Shown: positions 26,134 to 36,284 of the stretch, piece after piece
Layout: the number at the start of each line of letters is the position of its first letter
Position numbering within the stretch: the first letter of the stretch is position 1
Source: Paenibacillus polygoni
Lineage (GTDB): Bacteria; Bacillota; Bacilli; Paenibacillales; Paenibacillaceae
Reading direction: 5' to 3'
Length of the DNA stretch: 64,000 nt
NCBI RefSeq assembly: GCF_030263935.1
Contig: NZ_CP127162.1
Span: 2,923,501-2,987,500 of the forward strand
The notes under the pieces: model-generated
What the model was told of the DNA's origin: nothing
The model's input: only the letters and a program-made list of their open reading frames with translations
Database searches by the model: none
Position numbers and translations under genes: made by a program

Positions 26134-27513
26134 TTAAATTACTACAGCAGGTTCTACCGTCATGCCATCCGGTTTTTGCTGCTTTGCCGCTTCTGCTTTT
26201 CGTAAATACTTCTGTCCCCGCCACCTCACATAAGATAAAATCCCTCTTAGGTACTCATCCACTATCATGCAAGAATAGATGCCGATCAGACCAAAACCTA
26301 GATGAATTCCAAGTACATATGACATTCCTGTCGCAATGATCCACATGGAACCGAGCGAAATATACATGGTGAATCTCGTGTCACCGATCGCATTAAGCGA
26401 GTTACCAAGTGCCATATTCAGCATTTTACCCGGCTGTAGAATGAGGTTCATCCCAAGCAAAGATGCACCAATCGCGATAATCGTCTGATCATCCGTAAAG
26501 AGTCCGAGAAGCTGTCTTCCAAATACAAAAAGAATCAGCGCATTTACAACTACATAGATTGCCCCGATCCCCAGTGCACGGTAAGCACTCCGGTAAGCTT
26601 CCCGAACTCGGCCAGCTCCGAAGAGATGAGCGATTTGAATCTGCGCTGCCGTCGCGATCGATGACCCAAGCAGAAAGCAGAATGATTCAAGCGTGTTCAT
26701 ATAGGTCCGCGCCGCTAGTTCTGCCGCACCAAGTGTGGCGATGTAAGAGTAAATAATAAGCTGAGAGAACACCCAGCAAGACATATTAACGCCAAGCGGC
26801 CATCCAATCTTCAGTATTTCACCGAATAAAGGCCGATGAAATACGGTAAGTTCTCGCCACTTGATCCGGTATTCAAAGGACCGTAAGAACATCAGAAGAA
26901 GCAAAATAACCGCGAGCAAGCGACTTGCTACAGTAGAAATGGCTACGCCGGTCAGGCCCCACTGCGGGAATCCAAACGCTCCAAAAATGAAGGCATAATT
27001 CAAAAACACATGAATCACATTCATCCCAAGTGCGACATACATGGGTCCTTTCGTATTCCCTGTATTCCGTATGACCGTGCTCATGGTAGCCATCATTGCG
27101 ATTAGAATCATACCTCCGCCAACAATCGAGATATAAATACCTGCCAGCGGCAGCAGATGCTCCGGTAATTGTAATACCATTGCAATTTTTTGCGGAGATG
27201 CTATAAGGATTATACTGCATATCGCTCCAAGGATGGTTGTTACCGTGAACGCCATGATTCCAATGACACGGGCATCCAGCTTTTTATGCGATCCCAGCTT
27301 CTGAGCGATTAGTATTCCTGCTCCGCTGGCCACTGTTGTGAACAGAACTGTCATCGCTTGAAACAGTTGATTTGAAAATCCAACGACGGCAACTGCGTCA
27401 TCCGAAATACGACTGACCATTAATGTATCTACGGCTCCCAGCAAAAATTGCAGAAACAGTTCAATAAAAATAGGCCAAGCCAGCACCCAAAGGGTAAATT
27501 TTTTGGTATTCAT
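26134..27513 (-). CDS. MATE-family efflux transporter
   Basis: 459 aa from ATG 27513; about 12 membrane segments. WPIFIELFLQFLLGAVDTLMVSRISDDAVAVVGFSNQL at the N-terminus and GWPLGVNMSCWVFSQ at the start of the second half are MATE features. Exports drugs or metabolites by Na+ or H+ exchange; substrate unknown. GGAGG lies 14 bases before the ATG, a long spacing; in-frame extension upstream is less likely. Divergent AraC gene at 27678 is its probable regulator. Confidence 0.88.
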   Translation of the reverse strand: MNTKKFTLWVLAWPIFIELFLQFLLGAVDTLMVSRISDDAVAVVGFSNQLFQAMTVLFTTVASGAGILIAQKLGSHKKLDARVIGIMAFTVTTILGAICSIILIASPQKIAMVLQLPEHLLPLAGIYISIVGGGMILIAMMATMSTVIRNTGNTKGPMYVALGMNVIHVFLNYAFIFGAFGFPQWGLTGVAISTVASRLLAVILLLLMFLRSFEYRIKWRELTVFHRPLFGEILKIGWPLGVNMSCWVFSQLIIYSYIATLGAAELAARTYMNTLESFCFLLGSSIATAAQIQIAHLFGAGRVREAYRSAYRALGIGAIYVVVNALILFVFGRQLLGLFTDDQTIIAIGASLLGMNLILQPGKMLNMALGNSLNAIGDTRFTMYISLGSMWIIATGMSYVLGIHLGFGLIGIYSCMIVDEYLRGILSYVRWRGQKYLRKAEAAKQQKPDGMTVEPAVVI

Positions 27514-27677
27514 ATCTAGTATTCCAACCTCCGATGAGAAAGTGGCGCTATAAGTAAAATGACGAGTACAGCGCATTAACTTTTCAAATTATAGTTGGTA
27601 TAATGAATTTAAAATATCATTTTATGAACTCAAACTTATAAATTTGCAACCTCAATCGGGTTTGAAAGGATATACCT

Positions 27678-28544
27678 ATGACAACTTTACATTTTACGGT
27701 CCCGCCTCTTCCTGAGTACATCATAAGCGGACTGTGTGAGGCACCTTATGCAGGCAAACAGCCTAATCGAAAGAATTTCGGCATTTTTGATCTGCTTGTT
27801 GTCGTCAGCGGTCAACTTGATGTGATCGAGAACGGCGTACCGTACCAAGTTGAATCTGGGATGTACCTTATTCTACGGCCGGATGCTCATCATTATGGGA
27901 CGAAGGATTGTTCTGCAGATACAACCTACTACTGGCTGCATTTTAAGACGAGCGGAGAATGGGGTATCGACAAGTCACTGATGTTTCAAAGGGAGGATGC
28001 AATTGAGCTGCAGTTTATGATCCCCAACTATTTTACGATTGAAGTCCCTCAGTTCGGTCGCCTGACACAAATGCAGCGCACGATCGAATTATTATATACG
28101 CTCACAGGACTTGTACAAAATGGACATCAGACAAGAGCGCTGTGGAATCAGCAAGTTCTTTTTCAAGAACTCATTCAGCTGCTTGCCGCAACAGGCGTAC
28201 ATCCTTCCGCTTCCCCTTCCTTAGCCTGTGCTGAGAAAGCAGCCAGTTATTTACGTTCACACTACCGAGATGAATTCAAAGCGCATACCATGGGTCTGAA
28301 CATTAATTTTCATCCCGTATATATTGCTCGCTGTATGCAAAAAGAATATGGCTGTTCTCCAGTAGAGTACTTACAGCGGTACCGAATAGAACAAGCCAAG
28401 CTTCTGCTTATGCAAACCGATTATAGTATCAGCCGTGTTGCAGAAGAAGTCGGATTTAATCAAGCTGCTTATTTCACTTCTTGCTTTACCAAGCAGGAGA
28501 ACATCTCTCCGCGGAGATATCGCCAGCAGTTTTTTATGGATTAA
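27678..28544 (+). CDS. AraC-family regulator with cupin sensor
   Basis: 288 aa. N-terminal cupin-like sensing domain (VVSGQLDVIENGVPYQVESGMYLILRPDAHHYG) and C-terminal double helix-turn-helix ending SISRVAEEVGFNQAAYFTSCFTKQENISPRRYRQQF, the AraC signature. The first HTH (HTMGLNINFHPVYIARCMQKEYG) is slightly atypical. AAGGAT precedes the ATG. Divergent from the MATE gene with 164 bases between. Confidence 0.9.
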   Translation: MTTLHFTVPPLPEYIISGLCEAPYAGKQPNRKNFGIFDLLVVVSGQLDVIENGVPYQVESGMYLILRPDAHHYGTKDCSADTTYYWLHFKTSGEWGIDKSLMFQREDAIELQFMIPNYFTIEVPQFGRLTQMQRTIELLYTLTGLVQNGHQTRALWNQQVLFQELIQLLAATGVHPSASPSLACAEKAASYLRSHYRDEFKAHTMGLNINFHPVYIARCMQKEYGCSPVEYLQRYRIEQAKLLLMQTDYSISRVAEEVGFNQAAYFTSCFTKQENISPRRYRQQFFMD

Positions 28545-28545
28545 C

Positions 28546-28582
28546 AAAGCGCATCCCCTTGTTCTTAAGGGGAGCGCTTTTC
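28546..28582 (+). terminator. Terminator of the AraC gene
   Basis: AAAGCGC-A-TCCCCTT pairs with AAGGGGAGCGCTTT across a six-base loop, followed by TTCTCTT. It begins two bases after the stop codon. A short TCTCGTCTTTTA triplicate lies at 28617-28652. Confidence 0.75.
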
Positions 28583-28679
28583 TCTTCGCATTCTTCACTT
28601 GGTATCTTTTGTCCTATCTCTCGTCTTTTATCTCGTCTTTTATCTCGTCTTTTCTCTAATCTTTTTCCTTGGCAATTGC

Positions 28680-29576
28680 TCATTCATGTTCTAGTTCAAC
28701 CGTATTTAAACTTGCATAAACATGCGGTACAAAACCTTCCGATGGTTCACCTGCAGGGATGGTGATGGTAAAAGCTAAATTATTACCGTCTTGTTCCTTC
28801 ATAATATACTGATGTACTGTTCCGTTCTTCTCTTCCTTGGCAGTTAGAAAGAGCCTGGCATCCTTCATTGCTTCAGGTCTCTCCTCTTCAGATACGACCT
28901 CTACTTCTCCATACTCAGCAAGGACTCGCGTTCCTTTCTCCTCCTGTTCCTGAAGCTGTAGATCAGCAGGCAGTTTCTCGATCTGGACTGCATAATTCGG
29001 ATCAACGTCCATTGTGAGCAGCCCTGTTTCCGGATTGAATGTGAAAATATCAAAAACATAAAAGGAATAACCGTCGGCAGCCGAGATGATTCTTGCTTCT
29101 TTTTGTTCAGTCATCCCTTCTAACGTAAGTGTCAGCTCTTGTGTATCGGGTCTACTTTCAGCATTGTCAGCATCTTCGTTAGGCACAGCACCACCGCTTG
29201 TCCCTGTTTTAACTATCTCGATAAGTACCCGCTGCTTCAAGGTATCTTCTCCTTCAATCGGCTTCTCTTCATATTTTAAAGATACGATATCATTCTCCTG
29301 AAGAATAGAGATCTCTTCCATCAGCGATTCGCCAAATTGATAAGCTTGCGGTTCCCCGTTTTCAAGAATGACTTCAATGGTATGTGAATCAGCGAGTCCT
29401 GTAAATGTTCCGCTGGCTTCCTTCACGATCACTTCTGGTTCAGTTGGTCGATTGTTTTCCTGATCGGTGCCAGGCTCTGTTGATGGTCCGCTTGCTCCAT
29501 TCTGCCCGCAAGCAGCCAGTGTAAGTACCAAGATGGTAATGAGCACAGCGGTCCGCTTTTTCATCTTTTTTCTCAT
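28680..29576 (-). CDS. Hypothetical lipoprotein
   Basis: 298 aa. Lipobox LAAC with Cys23 after a hydrophobic signal, then a Ser/Thr/Glu/Asn-rich linker to about residue 50. Two repeated halves seem present, each with a 'beta' style hydrophobic pattern (GTFTGLADSHTIEVILENGEPQAYQFGE and LEGMTEQKEARIISAADGYSFYVFDIF). I do not recognise a domain. GGAGG lies eight bases before the ATG. Probably anchored on the outer face of the membrane; function unknown. Confidence 0.75.
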   Translation of the reverse strand: MRKKMKKRTAVLITILVLTLAACGQNGASGPSTEPGTDQENNRPTEPEVIVKEASGTFTGLADSHTIEVILENGEPQAYQFGESLMEEISILQENDIVSLKYEEKPIEGEDTLKQRVLIEIVKTGTSGGAVPNEDADNAESRPDTQELTLTLEGMTEQKEARIISAADGYSFYVFDIFTFNPETGLLTMDVDPNYAVQIEKLPADLQLQEQEEKGTRVLAEYGEVEVVSEEERPEAMKDARLFLTAKEEKNGTVHQYIMKEQDGNNLAFTITIPAGEPSEGFVPHVYASLNTVELEHE

Positions 29577-29742
29577 CAGAACACCTCCTTATCTTATGTA
29601 AACGCTTTGAACCCTACATGAGTTACGTAAGATTCACCTTATTTTCATAAAGAGAACCATTTCCGTTTTTATCCTTTTCTTTTTCCTCCTCGGACAGCTA
29701 TAATATCAAAGGGCCAAACATCCTACGTTTGGAGGTACAGAA

Positions 29743-30450
29743 ATGAGTTTACGTAAAATAACGAAGCGTTCGCTGACAGAACAGATTGTAGACCAATTGG
29801 AACAATTAATTGAAACAGGAGAATGGCCTCTCGGATCAAAGATTCCCCCTGAACCCGAACTGATGGGTCAATTAGAAGTTAGCCGAAATACGCTTAGAGA
29901 AGCGATTAAGGCCTTAACCCATGCGGGACTTTTGAAAACGAGGCAAGGCGATGGAACCTATGTTTCTGCATCTAGTTCCCTTGGACCCGTATTACAGAAA
30001 AGAGTGAACAGAACGGATTATATACAATCTCTCGAAGTACGCCACGCTTTGGAGCGAGAAGCGGCCTATCTCGCAGCGAATAACCGAACCGACTCCGACA
30101 TAGAACAAATCAGGCTATGTTTTGAGTGTCAGAATGAAGCGATACAGAATGGACAGTATGAAGATTTTGCGGATTGGGATGTAGCGTTTCATAAGGCGAT
30201 TGTTGCAGCAAGCAAGAATGGTCTTCTAATGGACCTCTATGAACATATTACGGATGCCCTCAAAGAGATGGTAACCAAGATAACCGCTAAGACAGGCGAC
30301 GCCTACTACAGTAAAGACACGCATGAACAACTGTTAAACGCAATTGTAGAACAAGATCAGGTACGAGCAGTAGATGCTGTCCATCATTACATCGAAGAAT
30401 CTAAACAACATTTTATACAATTTGGAGGCAGCATGAATGAAATCAATTGA
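29743..30450 (+). CDS. GntR/FadR-subfamily transcriptional regulator
   Basis: 235 aa. N-terminal GntR winged helix (QIVDQLEQLIETGEWPLGSKIPPEPELMGQLEVSRNTLREAIKALTHAGLLKTRQGDGTYV) and an all-helical FCD effector domain (LEVRHALEREAAYLAANNRT...DVAFHKAIVAASKNGLL..LYEHI). GGAGG precedes the ATG. It overlaps the MFS gene by 14 bases, so the two are coupled and the transporter substrate is the likely effector. Confidence 0.9.
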   Translation: MSLRKITKRSLTEQIVDQLEQLIETGEWPLGSKIPPEPELMGQLEVSRNTLREAIKALTHAGLLKTRQGDGTYVSASSSLGPVLQKRVNRTDYIQSLEVRHALEREAAYLAANNRTDSDIEQIRLCFECQNEAIQNGQYEDFADWDVAFHKAIVAASKNGLLMDLYEHITDALKEMVTKITAKTGDAYYSKDTHEQLLNAIVEQDQVRAVDAVHHYIEESKQHFIQFGGSMNEIN

Positions 30451-31657
30451 AAAATCCGCAGTAACACAGCGGCAATGGAGAATAAGCGAAAGCTTTATTC
30501 TTGTAGTTGCCCTTCTTTTAATAGGAGCAAATTTACGTGCTCCCATTACTTCCATCGGACCATTGCTTGGTTCTATTAAAGAAAGTACAGGGATATCTAA
30601 CACATTAGCCGGTATGATCACCACTGTACCCTTACTTGCTTTTGCTGTACTTTCCCCATTTGCTTCAAAACTTTCACGCCGATTCGGCATGGAACGGGTT
30701 ATTTTTTGTGCCTTGTTATTCATTGCGCTTGGGGCCATAGGACGCACCTTATTTGGCGCTGGATCCCTTTTTGCAGGTACGATACTCGTTGGACTTGGCA
30801 TCGCCGTATGTAATGTTCTCTTACCGAGTCTGGTGAAGCAGGAATTCCCGAATAAAGTAGGAGTTATGACTGGTGCCTATACACTGTCAATGAATATATG
30901 CGGTGCTCTCGCTTCAGGAATCAGCATCCCGCTTGCTGTGCAGCTTGGAATCGGCTGGAAAGGTGCTCTTGCTTGCTGGGTCATCCTTACCGTTCTTGCC
31001 CTGGCGACCTGGCTGCCTCGGATGAGATCGGCCCGGCTAAGTGCAGCCACCTCAGCTTCTAACCGATCTCAGGTGAACATGTGGAAGTCACCGCTCGCTT
31101 GGCAGATCACCTTCTTCATGGGACTGCAATCTTTTATTTTTTATAATATTGTATCCTGGTTGCCAGAGATCCTTATGGACCGGGGAATGGTAGCGGACAC
31201 GGCCGGATGGATGTTATCCCTCACCCAATTTTCGATGATGCCATTTACTTTTCTGGTTCCGATCTTGGCTAGCCGCATGAAAAGCCAAATTCCACTTGTT
31301 TACGTAACTTTCTCGCTGTATACGGTTGGAATTTTAGGACTGATTTTCGGAAGTACCGCTTTCGTTCCTCTCTGGGTTTCCTTGATTGGAATTGCCGGTT
31401 CCTTCTCTTTTGGTCTAGTGATGATGTTTTTCAATCTTCGTACAAAAACAGCAGGTGAAGCAGCCGAATTATCAGGTATGGCGCAGTCCGTTGGTTATCT
31501 TATGGCAGCTGTCGGTCCTATGATGTTTGGTTACCTGCATGATCTGACTGCAAGCTGGGCGATTCCGCTGTTCTTATTGTTCGCAGCAAGTATCTTAATT
31601 TTCATCTGCGGGCTTGGAGCAGCAAAAAACAGATTCATAAGTGAATCAAATTCATAA
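30437..31657 (+). CDS. MFS transporter, CynX/NimT type
   Basis: 406 aa, about 12 membrane segments. LLLIGANLRAPITSIGPLL near the N-terminus is the hallmark of the cyanate/2-nitroimidazole exporter branch. GGAGG (inside the regulator gene) lies eight bases before the ATG. Cotranscribed with the GntR regulator. Substrate unknown; CynX-type names are historical for most members. Confidence 0.88.
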   Translation: MKSIEKSAVTQRQWRISESFILVVALLLIGANLRAPITSIGPLLGSIKESTGISNTLAGMITTVPLLAFAVLSPFASKLSRRFGMERVIFCALLFIALGAIGRTLFGAGSLFAGTILVGLGIAVCNVLLPSLVKQEFPNKVGVMTGAYTLSMNICGALASGISIPLAVQLGIGWKGALACWVILTVLALATWLPRMRSARLSAATSASNRSQVNMWKSPLAWQITFFMGLQSFIFYNIVSWLPEILMDRGMVADTAGWMLSLTQFSMMPFTFLVPILASRMKSQIPLVYVTFSLYTVGILGLIFGSTAFVPLWVSLIGIAGSFSFGLVMMFFNLRTKTAGEAAELSGMAQSVGYLMAAVGPMMFGYLHDLTASWAIPLFLLFAASILIFICGLGAAKNRFISESNS

Positions 31658-31703
31658 ATGGATTCAGATTCAAGTGATAAATAAATCATGATATGGTTCA
31701 TAC

Positions 31704-31743
31704 AAAGAGGGTCTTCCTGTATTCAGGAAAGACCCTCTTTTTT
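31704..31743 (+). terminator. Terminator after MFS gene
   Basis: AAAGAGGGTCTTCCTG pairs with CAGGAAAGACCCTCTTT, tail TTTTT on the plus strand. It also lies after the convergent catalase gene. Confidence 0.85.
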
Positions 31744-31767
31744 CACTATCTTTTTTCTAAAATGTGC

Positions 31768-33804
31768 TTAGTAACGATCCCAGAAGCGCTGTTTTGCCAT
31801 GGCTTCGGTAAATACTTTTGAGAAAACATTTGCTGAATGGTTAGTAACTACGCCTGGTTTACCGGCGATGCCGAGTTCCTGGAGCAACTTCTCGCCTAGG
31901 GGTGAACTTCCAATGGGTTTAAAATGATTATAAGATTCCACAATAAATGCCCTCGCCCGGTTAATAAAATACGGATCAGCATTCTCACTTCCTACTAGAT
32001 AAAGACCATCATAGAGTACAGGAGATGTCGTTAAAAAACTCGCATTGACTACCCACTGGTCTCCCTTATCATCACGAATCATGCCATTTCTAACACTGAT
32101 GATCACAGGTTTCAATCCATTTTTAATTAACATTTCTAATACTTCTCTTGTTTCTTCACCTGCAAATCCTTCATCAACGAGCACACCTACTTTTAAGGTA
32201 TTCGTAAGATAACGGGTGTTCATCATACTCAGTGCGGGGCTCGATTCAGTCACTGTAGATTCGGGAACTTCTGCCGGTTGTAAAGTTAAATTCTCCCCCA
32301 CGCGTGTAGCCAGTACCCGATCAATATGAGCAAGCATGTTCACCAGTTTTTGCCGAATTTCGATCGAGTTCACTTTTCCAAGTTCAAAAGAGTAAGCGTC
32401 AATAATGTGGTGTTTTTCTACGGGACTCATACTGTTCCAAAACAATTTAGCTTGTGAGAAATGATCATCAAAACTAGGGGCTGTAGCTCTCACTTTATAT
32501 CCGTGTACTAATGATGGGTAAGTTACAAATCCGCCTTTTGTTCCAGGGACCGTATAGGGTGTATTATTCGCTAGTGAATTGTTATGATAGGCTACTTTCC
32601 CTTGGTCGATTACATACCTGGCATTACCGTCTCTTTGGTTATTATGAACGGGACAAACCGGTCTATTAATCGGAAGTTGCTGAAAATTCGTCCCAACCCG
32701 GTAAATTTGTGTATCTGTGTAGGAGAACAATCTGCCTTGTAATAACGGGTCGTTCGTAAAATCAATTCCGCGGACGATATTTCCTGGGTGTAAAGCAACC
32801 TGCTCTGTTTCTGCAAAAACATTATCTACATTTCGATTAAGTGTCATCTTCCCGATTTTACGTACCGGAACGAGCTCCTCAGGCCACAATTTTGTAGCGT
32901 CAAGGATATCAAAGGTAAAATTATACTCATCCTCTTCTTCAATGACCTGAATGCCTAGTTCCCATTCTGGATAGTTGCCTGCTTCAATATTCTCCCACAA
33001 GTCTCTGCGATGGAAGTCAGGGTCAACACCCCCAATCTTTTGAGCCTCATCCCATAGGAGAGAATGAAGACCCAGCAGCGGTTTCCAGTGAAATTTCACA
33101 AATCGTGATTTTCCATGTTTATTAACGAGCCGAAACGTATGTACTCCAAACCCTTCGATCATGCGGAAACTGCGAGGGATCGTTCGATCCGACATAATCC
33201 AGAGGGTCATCGCTGCCGACTCTTGATTTGAAGTAATAAAATCCCAAAATGTATCATGTGCTGTCTGCCCTTGCGGTATCTCATTATCCGGTTCTGGCTT
33301 TACGGCATGGATCAGATCCGGAAATTTAATACTATCCTGAATAAAAAAGATCGGAATATTATTGCCTACCAGATCAAAATTTCCTTCTTCCGTGTAAAAT
33401 TTAGTTGCAAAACCGCGTACATCCCGGTCAGTTTCATTCGCTCCTCTCGATCCTGCAACTTGTGAAAACCTTAGAAAAACAGGTGTTTTCAAGCTGGGAT
33501 CTTGCAGAAAATGAGCCATTGTTAATTCCTCTTGAGATTCATATACCTGAAAAATACCATGTGCTCCGTATCCCCGGGCATGGACCACACGTTCGGGAAT
33601 TCGCTCACGGTCAAAATGAGCAAGCTTCTCCCGAAATAAAAAATCTTCAAGCAGGGTAGGTCCGCGGTCTCCTGCTTTTAGTGAATTTTCATCATCTGAA
33701 ATCTTAATTCCTTCATTTGAAGTGAGTGGTTTACCCGTATTATCTCGTATAAAAGATTTCAATTGCTCTGTTTTTTTATTTTCATTGTTAAACGGTTCGT
33801 TCAT
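31768..33804 (-). CDS. katE: Large-subunit (HPII/KatE-type) monofunctional catalase
   Basis: 678 aa, cytoplasmic haem enzyme that dismutates hydrogen peroxide. Catalytic His in [16 protein letters not shown] (about 69-84), Asn in [11 protein letters not shown] region and the proximal haem Tyr in [18 protein letters not shown]-terminal flavodoxin/DJ-1-like domain ([26 protein letters not shown]...) from about residue 530 gives the clade-2 large form. It is shorter than E. coli HPII but complete. GAGGTG lies before the ATG. Often sporulation- or stress-controlled; no operator recognised here. Confidence 0.93.
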   Translation of the reverse strand: MNEPFNNENKKTEQLKSFIRDNTGKPLTSNEGIKISDDENSLKAGDRGPTLLEDFLFREKLAHFDRERIPERVVHARGYGAHGIFQVYESQEELTMAHFLQDPSLKTPVFLRFSQVAGSRGANETDRDVRGFATKFYTEEGNFDLVGNNIPIFFIQDSIKFPDLIHAVKPEPDNEIPQGQTAHDTFWDFITSNQESAAMTLWIMSDRTIPRSFRMIEGFGVHTFRLVNKHGKSRFVKFHWKPLLGLHSLLWDEAQKIGGVDPDFHRRDLWENIEAGNYPEWELGIQVIEEEDEYNFTFDILDATKLWPEELVPVRKIGKMTLNRNVDNVFAETEQVALHPGNIVRGIDFTNDPLLQGRLFSYTDTQIYRVGTNFQQLPINRPVCPVHNNQRDGNARYVIDQGKVAYHNNSLANNTPYTVPGTKGGFVTYPSLVHGYKVRATAPSFDDHFSQAKLFWNSMSPVEKHHIIDAYSFELGKVNSIEIRQKLVNMLAHIDRVLATRVGENLTLQPAEVPESTVTESSPALSMMNTRYLTNTLKVGVLVDEGFAGEETREVLEMLIKNGLKPVIISVRNGMIRDDKGDQWVVNASFLTTSPVLYDGLYLVGSENADPYFINRARAFIVESYNHFKPIGSSPLGEKLLQELGIAGKPGVVTNHSANVFSKVFTEAMAKQRFWDRY

Positions 33805-33890
33805 GTTATCACCTCATCATTATACTTACGATGACGGTAACAGTTTCATTACTAAAGCTTCGATTTCCCTCCACTTCCTTCTTTGCTGAG

Positions 33891-33925
33891 TAAAAATAAA
33901 AAGACGAAGACACGTTGTCTCCGTC
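33891..33925 (-). terminator. Terminator of the nucleoside transporter gene
   Basis: GACGGAGACA pairs with TGTCTTCGTC with one mismatch, followed on the minus strand by TTTTTATTTTT. Confidence 0.75.
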
Positions 33926-33955
33926 ATTAAGGTATTCTTTAATTGTCCAAATTTT

Positions 33956-35137
33956 TTAAACGAACAATCCAACAACCGTAGCCGTCAGGATCGAAACAAA
34001 GGTAGCTGCGAGCAGCATTTTAAGTCCAAAAGTAGCGACTATCTTTGCTTTTTCCCCATTTAGCGCCTGGATGGAACCCGAGATGATCCCAATAGAACTA
34101 AAGTTAGCGAAAGAAACCAGGAACGAAGACACGATCGCTACCGTTTTTGCGGATAGCCCCGGAATCAAAGGTTGAAACTCCAACATGGCTACAAATTCGT
34201 TCGTTGCGAGCTTTGTCCCCATAATCGCACCTGCTGTTGTTATTTCATTCGATGGAACCCCCATAATAAAAGCGATCGGGCTAAATATATAGCCTAAAAG
34301 CTGAGTGAATGAAAGTCCGATCACAGCTACTAATAAGCCGTCAACGAGTGCGATAAGACCTACATATGCAACCAACATAGCTGCTACGATCAGTGCTATC
34401 CTTCCTCCATCGAGCGCTCCGGCTGATATTGCTTCAAATAAAGATTTAGAATTTGAGGCATCTTTAATATTAATGACTTCTTCTTCTGCTTCCTTCGTCG
34501 GTGCCATGAAGGTCGTAATAATGAGTCCCGATAGTGCATTAAGCAGCATCGCGACAAGTACATACTGTGGAGGAATCATCGTCATATAAGACCCCATGAT
34601 CGAGGCAGAGACACTTGCCATCGCAACAGTCGATACAACAAACAACTTATTCCGATTCATCTTATCGAGATGGGATTTAATCGCAAGAAATGCCTCTGAC
34701 TGGCCAAAGAAAATACTATTCACACTGTTAAAAGTGAGTACTTTCGATAATCCAGTAATTTTAGCCAAAGCACCACCTATGTACTTGATTGCCATTGGCA
34801 ATATTCGAATATAGGTAAGAATGGAAAGCAGCGTGGACGTGAAAATAATCAGCAAAAGAACATTAAAGAAAAAGATGCTGCCATCTGCCGGAACCAGATC
34901 ACCCAGAATAAAACTAATTCCTTCATGTCCATAGGTAAGTACGTGGGAAACTCCATTAGAAATTGCTTCTACAATCATATTACCAAATGTCGTTTTGAAC
35001 ATGACTATGGTTACTGCCAATTGAACTAAAATCAGGACAATAATGGCCCTGAAATTGATATTCTTTTTATCGTTGCTCAGTAAATAACATACACCAAGCA
35101 ACAAGAGTATTCCGACGATACCAATGAAAACTGACAT
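33956..35137 (-). CDS. NupC/CNT-family concentrative nucleoside transporter
   Basis: 393 aa with about ten membrane segments; cation-coupled nucleoside uptake. Family features: VNSIFFGQSEAFLAIKSHLDKM, SIMGSYMTMIPPQYVLVAMLLNALSG, GVPSNEITTAGAIMGTKLATNEFVA and SFANFSSIGIISGSIQ. ATG 35137 has AAGGGG ten bases upstream; the TTG three codons earlier would crowd it. The leader has a CACCAT/ATGGTG hairpin; no purine riboswitch is recognisable. Substrate preference (purine or pyrimidine) not decided. Confidence 0.9.
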   Translation of the reverse strand: MSVFIGIVGILLLLGVCYLLSNDKKNINFRAIIVLILVQLAVTIVMFKTTFGNMIVEAISNGVSHVLTYGHEGISFILGDLVPADGSIFFFNVLLLIIFTSTLLSILTYIRILPMAIKYIGGALAKITGLSKVLTFNSVNSIFFGQSEAFLAIKSHLDKMNRNKLFVVSTVAMASVSASIMGSYMTMIPPQYVLVAMLLNALSGLIITTFMAPTKEAEEEVINIKDASNSKSLFEAISAGALDGGRIALIVAAMLVAYVGLIALVDGLLVAVIGLSFTQLLGYIFSPIAFIMGVPSNEITTAGAIMGTKLATNEFVAMLEFQPLIPGLSAKTVAIVSSFLVSFANFSSIGIISGSIQALNGEKAKIVATFGLKMLLAATFVSILTATVVGLFV

Positions 35138-35256
35138 GAATATCAAGCCCCTTTTGATCCAAGTGTTATCACCATTGGGTAATGGTGTCTAATGTAAAAC
35201 CATTTCACGATTACATAGTGTATGGTGATCTAATCGGGGCTTGTTTATTCTATTTT

Positions 35257-36114
35257 TTATACGATATCAAGTGGAACCTTATTCATAGGTGCGGGAAAAG
35301 CCTCATCCAGTTGTTTAAGATCTTCCGCTGACAACATTACTTCATATACGAATGCATTTTCCTTAACATGCTTTTCACTCGAAGATTTAGGCAGCGAAAG
35401 GACATTACCCGAGCGGAGTGTCCAGGCTAATAGTAATTGATATGGACTAATTCCGTGTTTTTCGGCTACTTTTATCACCGTCTCGTGCTGCACTAACTCT
35501 TTTCTAAGACTTCCTCCTTGAGCTAAAGGAGAATAAGCCATGATTGGCATCTGATGTTCTTCTTGCCACGGTAATAAATCGACTTCAATTCCTCTCGATC
35601 CCAGGTGATACAGCACCTGATTTACCATGCATCGATTTCCTTTATCCAGCTGTATTAATTCTTCCATGTCGTCCTTATCCAGGTTCGATACACCCCAGCG
35701 GTCAATCTTTCCTTCCTCAACGAGTCGCTGCATTCCTTGGATGGTTTCTGCAAGCGGAATGTCGCCTCTCCAGTGTAATAAATAAAGATCCAGGTGATCT
35801 GTTTTTAGTCTTCTAAGGCTTTGTTCACAGCTTGTAATAATTCGGTTTTTTCCTGCATTATGGGGGTATACTTTAGATACAAGAAAAACTTCATCTCTGA
35901 TCCCGTGAATCGCTTCACCTACCAGTTCCTCTGATAAACCTTCACCATACATTTCGGCGGTGTCAATCACTTTCATCCCGAGTTCTACACCCAGCCGGAG
36001 TGCTGCTATTTCCTCCATTCTTTTGCTTGGGTCGTCTCCAATATGCCATGTTCCTTGTCCAATTGCCGGGAGCTTCGTTCCATCTGGAAGTGTAACGGTA
36101 GGTTGTTTAATCAT
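35257..36114 (-). CDS. Aldo/keto reductase
   Basis: 285 aa NADPH-dependent TIM-barrel oxidoreductase. Asp/Tyr pair in VIDTAEMYGEG (D and Y of the tetrad), Lys in LVSKVYPHN, His in LYLLHWRG, and cofactor motif LPKSSSEKHVKEN near the C-terminus are all present. ATG 36114 is chosen because AAGGG sits nine bases upstream; the ATG three codons earlier is too close. Substrate unknown. Single-gene unit. Confidence 0.9.
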   Translation of the reverse strand: MIKQPTVTLPDGTKLPAIGQGTWHIGDDPSKRMEEIAALRLGVELGMKVIDTAEMYGEGLSEELVGEAIHGIRDEVFLVSKVYPHNAGKNRIITSCEQSLRRLKTDHLDLYLLHWRGDIPLAETIQGMQRLVEEGKIDRWGVSNLDKDDMEELIQLDKGNRCMVNQVLYHLGSRGIEVDLLPWQEEHQMPIMAYSPLAQGGSLRKELVQHETVIKVAEKHGISPYQLLLAWTLRSGNVLSLPKSSSEKHVKENAFVYEVMLSAEDLKQLDEAFPAPMNKVPLDIV

Positions 36115-36284
36115 ATTCTTCATCCCTTCTTAATCCACTATTATGATGTGTTCATTTGCCTTTCTTCGGTTCGGGGTATAAGATAATTTGTTGAATAGCA
36201 TGGGTTACTGTACATTAACCTAAAATTTGTGCGTTATATCCTTCTATTTCAAAGTTTTAACAATAAAGAAAGGTATGAACTCTT

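Noticed and set aside
35138..35256. Purine riboswitch upstream of the nucleoside transporter
   Set aside because: Only a CACCAT/ATGGTG hairpin is visible; conserved purine-riboswitch loop sequences are absent.
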